From the NCBI GenBank assembly GCA_963788505.1, contig CAWBGY010000011.1:186001-250000 (forward strand): a stretch of 64,000 bases of DNA, in the 5' to 3' direction. Positions 41,150 through 50,711 of the stretch are shown in pieces. The DNA is from JAIQFF01 sp963788505. GTDB taxonomy: Bacteria > Acidobacteriota > Terriglobia > Terriglobales > Acidobacteriaceae. Under the pieces are notes generated by a model. It was not told where the DNA came from. It was given only the letters and a program-made list of their open reading frames with translations, and made no database searches. How positions within the stretch are numbered: the first letter of the stretch is position 1; every line of letters starts with the position of its first letter. The position numbers were made by a program, and so were the translations under genes.

Positions 41150-42229
41150 CTACTGGCTTTTCATGGCCACTAGTCTTTCCTCGGGCGTCATCTGCTTCCA
41201 CAGCACTTCCAGATCGCGCTGCACCCGCGAATTGCCCGGGTCTCCATGCAGCGCCCTGGCGAACCAGCGATAGGCGGTCGGAAGATCTCGGCCCACGCAG
41301 TGACCGGTTGCGTACATGGCGCCGAGCAAGGTCTGCGCCTTGGCATTCGATTGTCGCGCCGCGATTTGCAAGTTTCTCTGGGCCCGGTCACAGTCTTCCG
41401 GCACCCCCCGCCCGTACAGATATTTTTCTCCATCCGCCACCAGCCGATCTTCAAAGCTTTGTGCAGGAGCGCTGGGCGACGGCTTCGGACCGACCGGTCT
41501 CGGCGCGGACACCACAGTCGCGGCCCGCGCTTCCTTTGGCGCCGGCTCCGGCGTCTTGGGCTCCTCCGTCTGCGAGGACGCCGCCGTCGGTGCCGCCGCC
41601 CCAACTTCCCCGGAGTCGGGGCTCTCCTCCGGCGGTGAGGCTTGCGCCGCTGCGGCCTGGGGCGTTGCGGCTTGGTCGGTTGGCTTCACGACGCCGGCTG
41701 GGCTGGCAGGAACGCTACTACCCGCTGCAGGTTCCGCGGCGGGAGGCTGGGCCGCCTCGGCGGTCCCAGGTTGTGCCTCCGGAGGTGCTGGGTTCGCAGT
41801 CGGCTCCACCGGCGTAACCGGAGCTGCCGCCGTTGTCGCTGTCGAACCCGGAGGGGGAACTGGCGCCGGGGCCGGTGAGGGACGGATGACGGGCTGCGGG
41901 ATGTATTCGGCCCAGGGATAGCCGTCACGCTGCCAGTGCCACGCCAGCAAAGCTCCGCTCAAGATAAGCAGAAGCAGGGCCAGGTACAGCCGTCCGTGGC
42001 CTCGCGGCGGTTCATCTTCCAGCAGGTAATCCAGGTCGCGGGAGCGTTCATCTCCCAGCCCCAGAAAGGATGGGCCACTTACGGGCTGTCTGACTCGTTC
42101 CCGCGGCAGGTCGTCTCTCAGCGGCGCCGGCGGCGGTCCCAGGGGAGCCCCGCACATGCCGCAAAACCGGTATTGGGGATTATTCTCCTGGCCGCATTGG
42201 ACACATCGCACTGTCATGGCAGTCGGCAT
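41150..42229 (-). CDS. zinc-ribbon, transmembrane, Pro/Ala-rich, Sel1/TPR protein
   Basis: 359 residues. A zinc ribbon at the N-terminus (VRCVQCGQENNPQYRFCGMC), a helix near 80-96 (LYLALLLLILSGALLAWHW), a long Pro/Ala/Glu-rich linker (~105-250), then a Sel1/TPR-like helical domain (GEKYLYGRGVPEDCDRAQRN, LGAMYATGHCVGRDLPTAYR, WFARALHGDPGNSRVQRDLE). Probably a membrane-anchored scaffold facing the periplasm through its linker. Start at ATG 42229; ATG 42217 is possible. Confidence 0.75.
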   Translation of the reverse strand: MPTAMTVRCVQCGQENNPQYRFCGMCGAPLGPPPAPLRDDLPRERVRQPVSGPSFLGLGDERSRDLDYLLEDEPPRGHGRLYLALLLLILSGALLAWHWQRDGYPWAEYIPQPVIRPSPAPAPVPPPGSTATTAAAPVTPVEPTANPAPPEAQPGTAEAAQPPAAEPAAGSSVPASPAGVVKPTDQAATPQAAAAQASPPEESPDSGEVGAAAPTAASSQTEEPKTPEPAPKEARAATVVSAPRPVGPKPSPSAPAQSFEDRLVADGEKYLYGRGVPEDCDRAQRNLQIAARQSNAKAQTLLGAMYATGHCVGRDLPTAYRWFARALHGDPGNSRVQRDLEVLWKQMTPEERLVAMKSQ

Positions 42230-42420
42230 AACTATACTAATTCAGATGCTGATTCGGTACGTTCCTTTGGTATGACACCCCCCTGTCGCGGATAGGGAAT
42301 TGCCGACGTCCGAAGTCTGGCGTCCGAAGTCCTTCACCTTTACACCTCGGTCTACAGCGTGTTACCTTAATTACACGTTACGATCAAATTGAAACTAGAA
42401 GACAGGAGTGCACTAGGTTA

Positions 42421-42687
42421 GTGCTAGCCAGAGAGCAAAAGAAGTCCCTCATCGACCAGTACGGCACGCATCCCACCGACACGGGCAGCCCCGAGGTCCA
42501 AATCGCGTTGCTTAGCGAGCGGATTGGCCAATTGACGGACCACTTCAAAACGCACCAGAAGGACCATGGCTCGCGCCGCGGTCTTCTCATGCTGGTCAGC
42601 AAGCGTCGCCGCCTGCTGGACTACCTCAAGCTGTACGATTCCGAGCGTTACAAGACGGTTGTGCATAAGCTGGGCCTGCGCAAATAG
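42421..42687 (+). CDS. rpsO: ribosomal protein S15
   Basis: 88 residues, canonical length. REQKKSLIDQYGTHPTDTGS, PEVQIALLSERIGQLTDHFK, DHGSRRGLLMLVSKRRRLLD and YLKLYDSERYKTVVHKLGLR are fully typical. GTG start with ACAGGAGTGCACTAGGTTA upstream. S15 binds 16S rRNA early in 30S assembly. Followed by pnp, the classical gene order. Confidence 0.98.
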   Translation: MLAREQKKSLIDQYGTHPTDTGSPEVQIALLSERIGQLTDHFKTHQKDHGSRRGLLMLVSKRRRLLDYLKLYDSERYKTVVHKLGLRK

Positions 42688-42903
42688 GTTTTTCTGCGGG
42701 GCCGTTCCCGGCTCGGGGTGTAGGCGCCGGACTACCATCGGAATCATCGGGCCGTGGCGCAGACGGCCATCACGAAATAAGGAACAAAGCCGCGAACGGT
42801 GTGTTTCCGGCCATCTCCAGAACGCTACTGGCTCTTGCCCTTCGACTGTGCAGCCTCTCCAAAACGCATACGCGCGTGTTCTCCTGCCAAAAGGAAATGA
42901 ATC

Positions 42904-45330
42904 ATGAAACAAGAAGTAACAGTTGACCTTACCGGCGGTAAGCGAATCTCTTTTGAAACCGGAAAATTAGCCAAGCAGGCGCACGGTTCGGTGGTTGTGC
43001 GCATGGGCGATAACGTCGTGTTGGCCACCGCCACCGCCAACCCCGATCCCCGCGAGGGCATCGATTTCTTCCCCCTGACCGTCGACTATCGCGAATACAC
43101 CTACGCCGGCGGACGTATCCCCGGCGGCTTCATCAAGCGCGAAGGCCGGCCCAGTGAGCGTGAAATCCTCACCAGCCGCCAGATTGACCGCCCGGTGCGT
43201 CCCATGTTCACCGACGGTTTCAAGTGTGAGACCCAGGTCATTGCTTTCGTACTTTCCGCCGACACCGAGAACGACCCTGACGTCCTCGGCATCAACGGCG
43301 CATCCGCCGCGCTTACCATTTCCGATATCCCGTTCGAAGGCCCCATCGGCGCCGTCCGTGTAGGCCTGGTCAATGGCGCATTCGTCATCAACCCGACTTA
43401 CACCGAGATGCGCGAGAGCCTGCTGAACATCATGGTGGTCGGCACCTCCGACGGCATCGTGATGATCGAATCGGGCGCCAAGGAAGTGAAGGAAGAAACG
43501 GTCGTGGACGCCATCGAGTTTGCCCACACCGAAATCAAAAAGATTTGCGCCGCCATCAACGATCTCAGGGAAAAGGGGGGAAAGCCCAAGCGTCAGGTAG
43601 CTCCTCCGGAATTCGACCAGGCCTACTACGACGACTTGAAGAATCGCGTCGGCGCCGACCTCACCGACCGCCTCGACACCCAGAAACATCCCAAGGCCGA
43701 AAGTCAAAGCCTGGCCAGGGAACTCAAGAAACAGCTGCAGGCTGCCATCCCGGCGGACGACGAAGCCGCACAGAAGAAATTCAAGACCTACTTTGAAACC
43801 CTGCGTGAGCGCATCTTCCGCGAGCAGGTCATCAACAACAAGCGCCGTCCCGACGGCCGCGCGTTCGACCAGATCCGCGATATCTGGATCGAAGTCGGCG
43901 TGCTCCCCCGCACCCACGGATCCGCCATCTTCACCCGCGGTGAAACTCAGGCCCTGGTCACCACCACCCTGGGCACCAGCGACGACATGCAGCGCCTGGA
44001 AGTCTTCGAAGGCGAAGCCAAGAAACGCTTCATGCTGCACTATAACTTCCCCCCGTTTTCGGTTGGAGAGGTTGCATTTCTGCGCGGTGCTGGCCGGCGT
44101 GAAATCGGCCACGGCGCGTTGGCGGAACGATCCATCGCGAACGTCTTGCCGGGCGAAGATACGTGGCCCTATGCCATGCGCGTAGTTTCCGACATCCTGG
44201 AGTCGAACGGTTCGTCTTCGATGGCCACGGTTTGCGGAGCCTCGTTGTCGCTCATGGACGCAGGCGTTCCCCTTAAGTCACCGGTTGCGGGCGTCGCCAT
44301 GGGGTTGGTAAAGGAAGGCGAGAACTACGCCATCCTGACCGACATCGCCGGCGCCGAAGACCACTACGGCGACATGGACTTCAAAGTCGCCGGCACCAAG
44401 GACGGCATCACCGCCCTGCAGATGGACATCAAGGTCGGAGGCATCACGGCGCAGATCATGCGCGAGGCCTTGTCCCAGGCCCAGCGCGGACGCCTGTTCA
44501 TTCTGGACAAGATGAATGCGGTCCTGCCCAGTCCCCGCGAGAAGGTTTCGTCCTTTGCTCCCCGTATTTACACCCTGCAGATTCCGGTGGACAAGATTCG
44601 CGACGTGATTGGGCCCGGCGGCAAGATGATTCGCAGCATCATCGAGCGCACCGGCGTGAAGATCGACGTCGAGGATTCGGGCAAGATCAACGTAGCCTCA
44701 AACGACGAGGCTTCGGCAGCCAAAGCTTTGCAGATTATCGGCGACCTGACCGCCACGGCCGAGGTAGGAAAAACTTATCTGGGCACGGTCACCCGCCTGG
44801 CTGATTTCGGCGCTTTTGTCGAGATCATCCCCGGCACCGATGGTCTGTTGCACATCAGTGAAGTCGCGGAGCACCGCATCAAGGACGTTCGCGACGAACT
44901 GAAAGAAGGCGACCAGGTACTGGTAAAGGTGTTGGCGGTTGAAGGCAACCGCATCCGGTTGTCGCGCAAAGCCATCCTCAAGGAACAGCGCGCCAAGATG
45001 GGCGGCGGCGACCTTCCACCGGAAGACGGTGGAGGAGACGGCAGCGGCGAACCCGCTCCCCTTCCCGCTCCCGCGCTGACCATCGAAGGCGGCGCCGATT
45101 TCGCCGACGACGAGCCCAACTTCAACCGCGATGCGCCCCTCGCCGGAGCTGGTGCAGGAGATCGAGGCCCGGAGCGCAGTGGAGATCGAGGCCCAGACCG
45201 AGGTGGTGACCGCGGCCGTCGCCCCGGCGGCGGTGGCGGTGGTGGCGGGCGAGGACGTGGACGCGGCGGCCCCAGCCGCGGTGGCCGCGGAGGTTTCGGC
45301 GGCGGCGGACACAGCGGAGGCCGTCACTAA
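42904..45330 (+). CDS. pnp: polyribonucleotide nucleotidyltransferase with RGG-like tail
   Basis: 808 residues. Two RNase PH domains separated by the all-alpha domain (examples KRISFETGKLAKQAHGSVVV, PRTHGSAIFTRGETQALVTT, GDMDFKVAGTKDGITALQMD), KH domain (~560-620, DKIRDVIGPGGKMIRSIIER) and S1 domain (~625-695, VGKTYLGTVTRLADFGAFVE). A non-canonical C-terminal ~55 residues are Gly/Arg-rich (DRGPERSGDRGPDRGGDRGR, then GGGG and GRGRGRGGP), resembling RGG RNA-binding tails. It degrades RNA 3' to 5' using phosphate. ATG 42904 with AAGGAAATGAATC. In many bacteria the leader is autoregulated. Confidence 0.97.
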   Translation: MKQEVTVDLTGGKRISFETGKLAKQAHGSVVVRMGDNVVLATATANPDPREGIDFFPLTVDYREYTYAGGRIPGGFIKREGRPSEREILTSRQIDRPVRPMFTDGFKCETQVIAFVLSADTENDPDVLGINGASAALTISDIPFEGPIGAVRVGLVNGAFVINPTYTEMRESLLNIMVVGTSDGIVMIESGAKEVKEETVVDAIEFAHTEIKKICAAINDLREKGGKPKRQVAPPEFDQAYYDDLKNRVGADLTDRLDTQKHPKAESQSLARELKKQLQAAIPADDEAAQKKFKTYFETLRERIFREQVINNKRRPDGRAFDQIRDIWIEVGVLPRTHGSAIFTRGETQALVTTTLGTSDDMQRLEVFEGEAKKRFMLHYNFPPFSVGEVAFLRGAGRREIGHGALAERSIANVLPGEDTWPYAMRVVSDILESNGSSSMATVCGASLSLMDAGVPLKSPVAGVAMGLVKEGENYAILTDIAGAEDHYGDMDFKVAGTKDGITALQMDIKVGGITAQIMREALSQAQRGRLFILDKMNAVLPSPREKVSSFAPRIYTLQIPVDKIRDVIGPGGKMIRSIIERTGVKIDVEDSGKINVASNDEASAAKALQIIGDLTATAEVGKTYLGTVTRLADFGAFVEIIPGTDGLLHISEVAEHRIKDVRDELKEGDQVLVKVLAVEGNRIRLSRKAILKEQRAKMGGGDLPPEDGGGDGSGEPAPLPAPALTIEGGADFADDEPNFNRDAPLAGAGAGDRGPERSGDRGPDRGGDRGRRPGGGGGGGGRGRGRGGPSRGGRGGFGGGGHSGGRH

Positions 45331-45394
45331 CCGAGAATCGAATGGAGGACGGGCGTCCCGCCCGTCCAGGCCAAACCAAAGCTCGGCAATCTTG

Positions 45395-45422
45395 AAAGGC
45401 CGCGACCTAAGTCGCGGCCTTT
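45395..45422 (+). terminator. rho-independent terminator after pnp
   Basis: AAAGGCCGCGAC and its exact complement surround a CTAA loop, followed by TTTTCTGTT. A 12-bp GC-rich stem 65 nt after the pnp stop. A short GGGCGTCCCGCCC palindrome lies just before it (about 45351-45365). Confidence 0.85.
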
Positions 45423-45445
45423 TCTGTTGCGACTTATGACGGCCG

Positions 45446-45707
45446 GGTGGCCCACTCAAGCCCGGTTTTGGCTTGAGTGGGGATGTTCAGATTCCCTCAA
45501 TTCTGTCATCCCGACCGGAGCAGATCACCGCAAGCAGCGGTGATTTGCGGAGCGGAGGGACCTGCTGTTGTGACGTCAACCGGCGGTGAGGGACACTGAA
45601 GATTGATTCGGAATAGACGATACGAGAACACGAACGAGCGGCAGAAAGACCCTGTCCAGCAGTAGAACTGCCCCACTCAAGCCAAAACCCGGCTTGAGTG
45701 GGCCACC
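45446..45707. repeat. MITE/REP-doublet-like element, copy 2
   Basis: Begins GGTGGCCCACTCAAGCC and ends with GGCTTGAGTGGGCCACC. It has the same layout as 31895-32157: terminal hairpins CCCACTCAAGCC/GGCTTGAGTGGG, GTCATCCCGACCGGA, an AGATCACCGC/GCGGTGAT hairpin and a GAATAGACGA..CGAGA segment. Internal bases differ, so it is an old copy. It sits between the pnp terminator and the convergent amidohydrolase gene. Confidence 0.75.
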
Positions 45708-45777
45708 TTTCCAACCGCGTGTCAACATCCCCACTGGCGCTGCCACGGGCGTCGACGCTCTCGCCCCCAATTCTCGT

Positions 45778-47248
45778 TCAATACTGTCCATACCGTCCCC
45801 GCACCGAGTCCAGCAGCTTCCGCGAGTCATACCCCACGCCATCCTTGAACACGATCTCGACATTCTCGACGTCCGAAATCTGTTTCGCGGGATCTCCCTT
45901 GATCACGACCATGTCCGCATTCTTTCCCGCAGCGATCGACCCGATCTGCTTGTCTTTCCCCATGTAAACAGCGCCGTTCAGTGTGGCAATCTTGATGGCC
46001 TCGACTGGCGAAAATCCGGCCTCGACCAGCAGTTCAATCTCGCGTTGGTCCCCAAATCCTGGCAGCACGTCGCCCAGGCCGGTGGGATCGGGACCGGCGA
46101 GCAGCAATCCGCCCGCAGCGACGAATGCCCGTTCCAGTTCCAGGTCATGCTTCCACAGCAGCGCCGGGTCGATTTTCGGCGGCGGCGCCGAAGGCGGCCG
46201 CTGCCGCAGCAAGAAGAAATCTTCACGGGCCTGCGGAGTCATTGCGTCCAGGGCCTGCTGCCGCACTGGCGGAAACCCTGCGCCCCGAAAGCTTTCGAAG
46301 ACCGGCAGGGTAGATGTGATGGCTACGTGGTGGCTGACCAGCGTCTTGATCAGGTCTTTGGCTTCAGGGCTGTTGGCATCCATGCGAGCCAGCGTTTCGT
46401 CGCCCTCGCTTTCACTGCAGACGTCGGGTTTCTTGCCGGCGTCAAGCTGGGTGTTGACGAAAAAGCCGTGCTCAAGATCATCAATGCCCAGCTCCACCGC
46501 TTCTTTGTAAGTCACCGAGCAGAGGTGGCCAGTAACTTTGATTCCGCGCTTGTGGGCCGCATCGATTGCGGCTTTCAGTTCGGCGCGGGTGATGTTCATG
46601 TACGCCTTGAACGAGGTCACGCCGCGATCGGCCCAGTAGTCCACCGTTTGGCGCGCGTCATCGGGACCGGTCAGGTGCGGCATCTGGATAAAGTAACTCT
46701 GGCTGCCCTCGAGGTAGGGTCCGGTGACGTCCAGATGCGGCCCGGGCAGCTTGCCCGCATCGATGTCGATCTTCAGGTTCAGGTCGGCATAGGGTTCGAC
46801 GCTGCCAGTGGTGCGCAGGGTCGTGACTCCGCCGGCCAGATACATCCGGGGCGCGGAGAACGTCATCTGCGTCACCAGGAGAGGATTGTCAAAATGCCTG
46901 CGGCTGTCGAGATTGGGCCGCACAATGTAAAAAAGGTGGTCGTGCATCCCCACGATGCCCGGCATCACGGTATAGCCGTGAAGATCGAGAACGGTCGTGC
47001 CCTCGACTGCCGCCACGTCGGCGCCCTTCTCGACTGCCACGATCTTTCCGTTTTCGATCAAAACATTCTGATCTTCAACCGCCGGTCCTCCCGTGCCGTC
47101 GATGACGCGCACATGAGCCAAGACAACGTTGGCGGTGTGGACTCGCACCAATTCCTGGACCTCCTTCGCAAGTTCAGGAGTTTGGGCAAAAACCGGGAAA
47201 GAAACCAGCAGTACCACGATGACCCGCGAAAAAAGGCGCGCCTGGCAT
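45778..47248 (-). CDS. secreted amidohydrolase with a probable 5' frameshift
   Basis: About 490 residues, metal-dependent hydrolase family. Mature blocks: VVLAHVRVIDGTGGPAVEDQ, TVMPGIVGMHDHLFYIVRPN (metal-binding HxH), YWADRGVTSFKAYMNITRAE with the bridging Lys region, VTGHLCSVTYKEAVELGIDD, LLLAGPDPTGLGDVLPGFG and SPVEAIKIATLNGAVYMGKD. The ATG at 47248 has a strong GCGGAGGATTTTC ribosome-binding site but is one base out of frame with the signal peptide SRVIVVLLVSFPVFAQ; the shift coincides with a run of six T (47229-47234). Either a sequence error or a phase-variable homopolymer. Substrate unknown (dipeptidase/dihydroorotase-like branch). Confidence 0.8.
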
Positions 47249-47500
47249 GAAAATCCTCCGCTGAACGTGCAACATTGTACTTGAGGACGAGCGCGGACAA
47301 AGCGAGTTCGTCCCCGCCTCGCTTGTGTGGGCCACCCTCGGCAGTGATTGCGTGCAGCTACAAAGGCACGAGCGAGGACGCTCGCGCCTACATTCGGCCG
47401 GCACTGCCGTGCCTGGGGCGGGCTGGCCCACCCTTCCCGTCCCCATTGAGATCGACGATGCCCAGGCCTTGCAAGAGTTACCGAAGGCGTATCCTGACCT

Positions 47501-47617
47501 ATGGACAAAAAAGAAATCGAATCCCCGAAGCTCACCGCCAGATTCCTCATCTGGATCACCGGATTCCTGATCGTGCTGTTCGCCCTGATTGCCCACTTCG
47601 TCTGGAGAGCTTTTTAG
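47501..47617 (+). CDS. 38-residue single-pass membrane protein
   Basis: MDKKEIESPKLTARFLIWIT followed by a hydrophobic helix (GFLIVLFALIAHFVWRAF), a Lys-rich inside start and one membrane span. Upstream only a weak AAGG site. Codon use looks normal and small one-helix proteins of this type are common, but no homology is assigned. The 250 bp before it (47249-47500) hold only GC-rich repeat-like sequence with the palindromic REP-type segments near 47365-47430. Confidence 0.45.
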   Translation: MDKKEIESPKLTARFLIWITGFLIVLFALIAHFVWRAF

Positions 47618-47691
47618 GGCACGAACAGGGAAGGGGCACGCATTTCCGCGACCAACGCGCGCGCCAGCGGGAAAGCACACCCCTCCACTCC

Positions 47692-47718
47692 CAGTTGATT
47701 CGCACCGCGAATCAACTG
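47692..47718. terminator. hairpin between convergent genes
   Basis: CAGTTGATTCGC and its complement GCGAATCAACTG separated by ACC, a perfect 12-bp stem. It lies between the small membrane protein gene (ends 47617) and the esterase gene (ends 47789) and could stop transcripts from both sides. No T-run follows directly. Confidence 0.5.
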
Positions 47719-47788
47719 GCTCGGTCGGGATGACGGATTTTAACCCTAAAATTATCCTGTCATCCCGAGCGCAGTCGAGGGACCTGCT

Positions 47789-49226
47789 TTATTTCTCGCC
47801 CGCCGCCTTCCACTCAGTTGCCAACGCCTGAAATTCCGCCAAACCCTGAAAGGATTGAAACTCCCCGGCACTCAGCGCCGACGCATCATGGAAGCCCCCA
47901 TCCAGCGCAAGCCGCAACTCGGCCAGCATGCCCTTCTTGTCGGACAGCATCGCGTAAACCCTCGCCCGCTGGTAGTGCGCCCAGGACGGATTCGCCGATC
48001 CCGCCGCCGCCAGATCAAAGTAGATCAGTGCCGCGCGATAATTCTTTTCTTCCATGCTGTGCTGGCCGGATTCGTATGCTTCTATCACCAATCCTCCCAG
48101 CGCCCGCCGCGCTACCAGTGCTTTCAGATCGTGCGACCGCGAATCGTCCACCCGTTTCTTGAGATCGGCCAAATCATGTTTAAGCGCGTTTAGGTCGACA
48201 TTGTCCCTCTCGCCCAATCCGATGGCCTGCATTTGGGCGGAAAGGGGATCGCTGATCCGCGCCTGCTGCTCCAGGGCCGATGCCTCTTGCTTTTCTTCGC
48301 CTCTCACGGCCTTGTCCTTGCCAAGTTCGGCCAGCGAATGTTCCGCGGAACTGACGTCGGTCAGCCCTTTGAAATCGCGCACCAGGGACTGGTATTGCCG
48401 CACCGCGGCCAGCAGGTTGTTTCGGGCCTCGCAAGGCCCGGGCTTTGGCTAGTTCCTCATCCGCGGTTTGCTGGATGCGTGCCGGATCGCGCGGCAAGAT
48501 CCCCGCCGCCATGGCCCGGATATCCATCCAGTTCAGTGCCTCGAGCCACACCTCCAGCGGCGCCCATCCATGTCCGCCTTCGAATGTACGAATCCGGTAC
48601 TGCGCCCCGGCGGCGTCCAGTTGTTTCCGCAGCTCCACGAATTCACCATAGTTGAAGTCGGCATCGCCGACGGCGCCAAAGTAGGCGAATTTCACGCCGA
48701 GCTGCGGGGCCTTGCCGATGGGAAAGCCGGCCGCGTTTGCGATCACACCCGCGATGCAGCCGTTGCAGGACAGCGCAATGGCCGTGGCCAGGCGCGCCCC
48801 TCCCGACATCCCGGCCAGGTAACGCCGCTGTTCCTCGACCGGAAACCTGTCCTGCGTGTCATGCCACACTGCATTTGCGGCGGCGATGGAATCCGCCATC
48901 GGGCCATTGCGCGAGTTGTTCGAGGCCACCACGATGTACCCGAATTTCTCCGCTGCCGCCCGGACCGCTTCAACGGCAACTTCACCCCGGGCGCCCGGAT
49001 CAAACGCATAGAGAATCGGCCACTTTCGCGCGGCAGAAAATCCGGATGGCAGGTAGAGCGCATAACTCTGTTTACTGTCAGCCCTGCACACAACTTTGGG
49101 GATTACTTCGCCGGCCGGAAATGAGGAAGGAACAACCTGGGCCAGCCCTGACCCACAGAACAGGGCCAGGAAAACTATGGTCAGGAACACTCCGGTCAGG
49201 AATTGACGAGGCACGGCAATGGACAC
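47789..49226 (-). CDS. secreted alpha/beta hydrolase with helical C-terminal domain, frameshifted
   Basis: The first part (49226 to about 48430) has a signal peptide (TGVFLTIVFLALFCGSGLAQ), an alpha/beta hydrolase/esterase fold (SKQSYALYLPSGFSAARKWP, RRYLAGMSGGARLATAIALS with GMSGG nucleophile elbow, FEGGHGWAPLEVWLEALNW with catalytic His). The remainder continues in another frame: QYQSLVRDFKGLTDVSSAEH, then a TPR-like helical part (RAALIYFDLAAAGSANPSWA, HYQRARVYAMLSDKKGMLAE). Both frames overlap 48180-48403 and join around AAAGCCCGGGCCTTGCGAGG (near 48430). One original gene of about 480 residues with a single indel, either real or a sequencing error. Confidence 0.75.
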
Positions 49227-49249
49227 TGGATCGCTGTTCCCTTCGGATC

Positions 49250-50551
49250 CTACATGCGCGCCGGTACCGCCGCGCGCTTGGGCAGGATCTCTCCGATGCG
49301 GCGAATCTGTGCGCCCACGCCCCGCAGTTTCTCTTCGATATTTTCGTAGCCGCGGTCGATGTGATACACGCGGTCGATAATCGACTCGCCTTCGGCCACC
49401 AGCGCCGCCAGCACTAGCGAAGCCGAGGCCCGCAGGTCAGAAGCCAGGACTGCGGCCGCGCTCAGGGGAGAAGGGCCGCGAACCACAGCGCGCCGTCCTT
49501 CAATCTTGATGTTGGCCCCCATGCGCACCATTTCCAGCGCATGCATGAAACGGTTTTCGAAAATGTTTTCGGTGATCACCGACGTGCCCTCGGCCTGGGT
49601 GGCCAGCGCCATGTACTGGGCCTGCATGTCGGTGGGGAAGCCGGGATACTCCTCGGTCACAATGTCCGCCGCTTTGATCGGATTGTCGCCCATCACTCGC
49701 ACCGAATCGGCGTTGTGCCGGGTCTTCACTCCGACTTCTGTCAGCTTTTCGAGCAGCGCGCCCAGGTGCGCGGGATCGCAGCCCGCGATGTTCAGATCTC
49801 CGCCGGTGAGCGCCCCGGCAACGATAAAGGTAGCGGCCTCGATCCGGTCAGGAATGATTCTGTGTTTCGCTCCATGCAGCTGGCTGACGCCCTTTACCCG
49901 AATGGTCGATGTGCCCGCGCCCTCGATCTGCGCTCCCATTTTGTTGAGCAGGTCGGCCAGGTCGGCGACTTCGGGCTCACGAGCGCAATTCTGCATGACG
50001 GTCTCGCCCTCGGCCAGAGTAGCGGCCATGAGCAAGTCTTCGGTGCCGGTGACGGTGATCCTGTCGAACACAATTTCGCCGCCCTTGAGCCGGTCGGCGA
50101 TAGCCTCGACGTATCCATGCTCCTGCTTGATGGTGGCGCCCAGGCGTTCCAGACCCTTGATGTGGAGGTCGATGGGGCGCGCTCCGATGGCGCAGCCCCC
50201 GGGAAGCGAAACCCGAGCCCGGCCGCAGCGCGCGACCAGTGGGCCGAGTACAAGCGATGAGGCCCGCATCTGCTTGACCAGTTCGTACGAGGCTTCCGGG
50301 CTGGTCAGATTGCGGGCGCAGATGGTGGTGCGATGCTGCGCCCGGCCGTATCCCAGCTCGACTTCCGCCCCCATGGCGGCCAGGAGTTTGCGGGTCGTTT
50401 CAATGTCTCGCACCTGCGGGATATTTTCCAGAATGACCGGTTCTTCGGTGAGCAGGGCGGCGGCCATGGCGGGCAGCGCCGCATTCTTGGCTCCGCTGAC
50501 GCGAATTGTCCCCAGCAGCGGATTGCCGCCGCGGATCACAAACTTGTCCAT
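49250..50551 (-). CDS. murA: UDP-N-acetylglucosamine 1-carboxyvinyltransferase
   Basis: 433 residues, EPSP-synthase fold. GTIRVSGAKNAALPAMAAAL contains Lys22-Asn23, and the catalytic Cys120 is in RARVSLPGGCAIGARPIDLH (Cys, so fosfomycin-sensitive form expected). GADAAT-like later blocks: RIIPDRIEAATFIVAGALTG and VRMGANIKIEGRRAVVRG. Catalyses the first committed step of peptidoglycan synthesis in the cytoplasm. It follows murQ and the beta-lactamase-fold gene on the same strand, separated by about 160 bp. Confidence 0.97.
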   Translation of the reverse strand: MDKFVIRGGNPLLGTIRVSGAKNAALPAMAAALLTEEPVILENIPQVRDIETTRKLLAAMGAEVELGYGRAQHRTTICARNLTSPEASYELVKQMRASSLVLGPLVARCGRARVSLPGGCAIGARPIDLHIKGLERLGATIKQEHGYVEAIADRLKGGEIVFDRITVTGTEDLLMAATLAEGETVMQNCAREPEVADLADLLNKMGAQIEGAGTSTIRVKGVSQLHGAKHRIIPDRIEAATFIVAGALTGGDLNIAGCDPAHLGALLEKLTEVGVKTRHNADSVRVMGDNPIKAADIVTEEYPGFPTDMQAQYMALATQAEGTSVITENIFENRFMHALEMVRMGANIKIEGRRAVVRGPSPLSAAAVLASDLRASASLVLAALVAEGESIIDRVYHIDRGYENIEEKLRGVGAQIRRIGEILPKRAAVPARM

Positions 50552-50711
50552 AGCGAGATAATTCCTGTCGTAGTGAAACCTTAAATAAGCCCCAAGTCAA
50601 CCATCCAGTCCGTGGCGTCCGTCTATTCTAGCGGGGACAAGACCCCTGCGGAAATGTGGGCGCGGGCGTCCCGCCCGTGCAGGTGGGCGCCAGCCCACCA
50701 GTGGAAGAACG

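Noticed and set aside
42967..44112. 381-codon minus-strand frame
   Set aside because: It is antisense to pnp and has no domain signal.
45694..47250. 518-codon plus-strand frame
   Set aside because: It is antisense to the amidohydrolase gene, lacks family motifs and has shadow-like composition.
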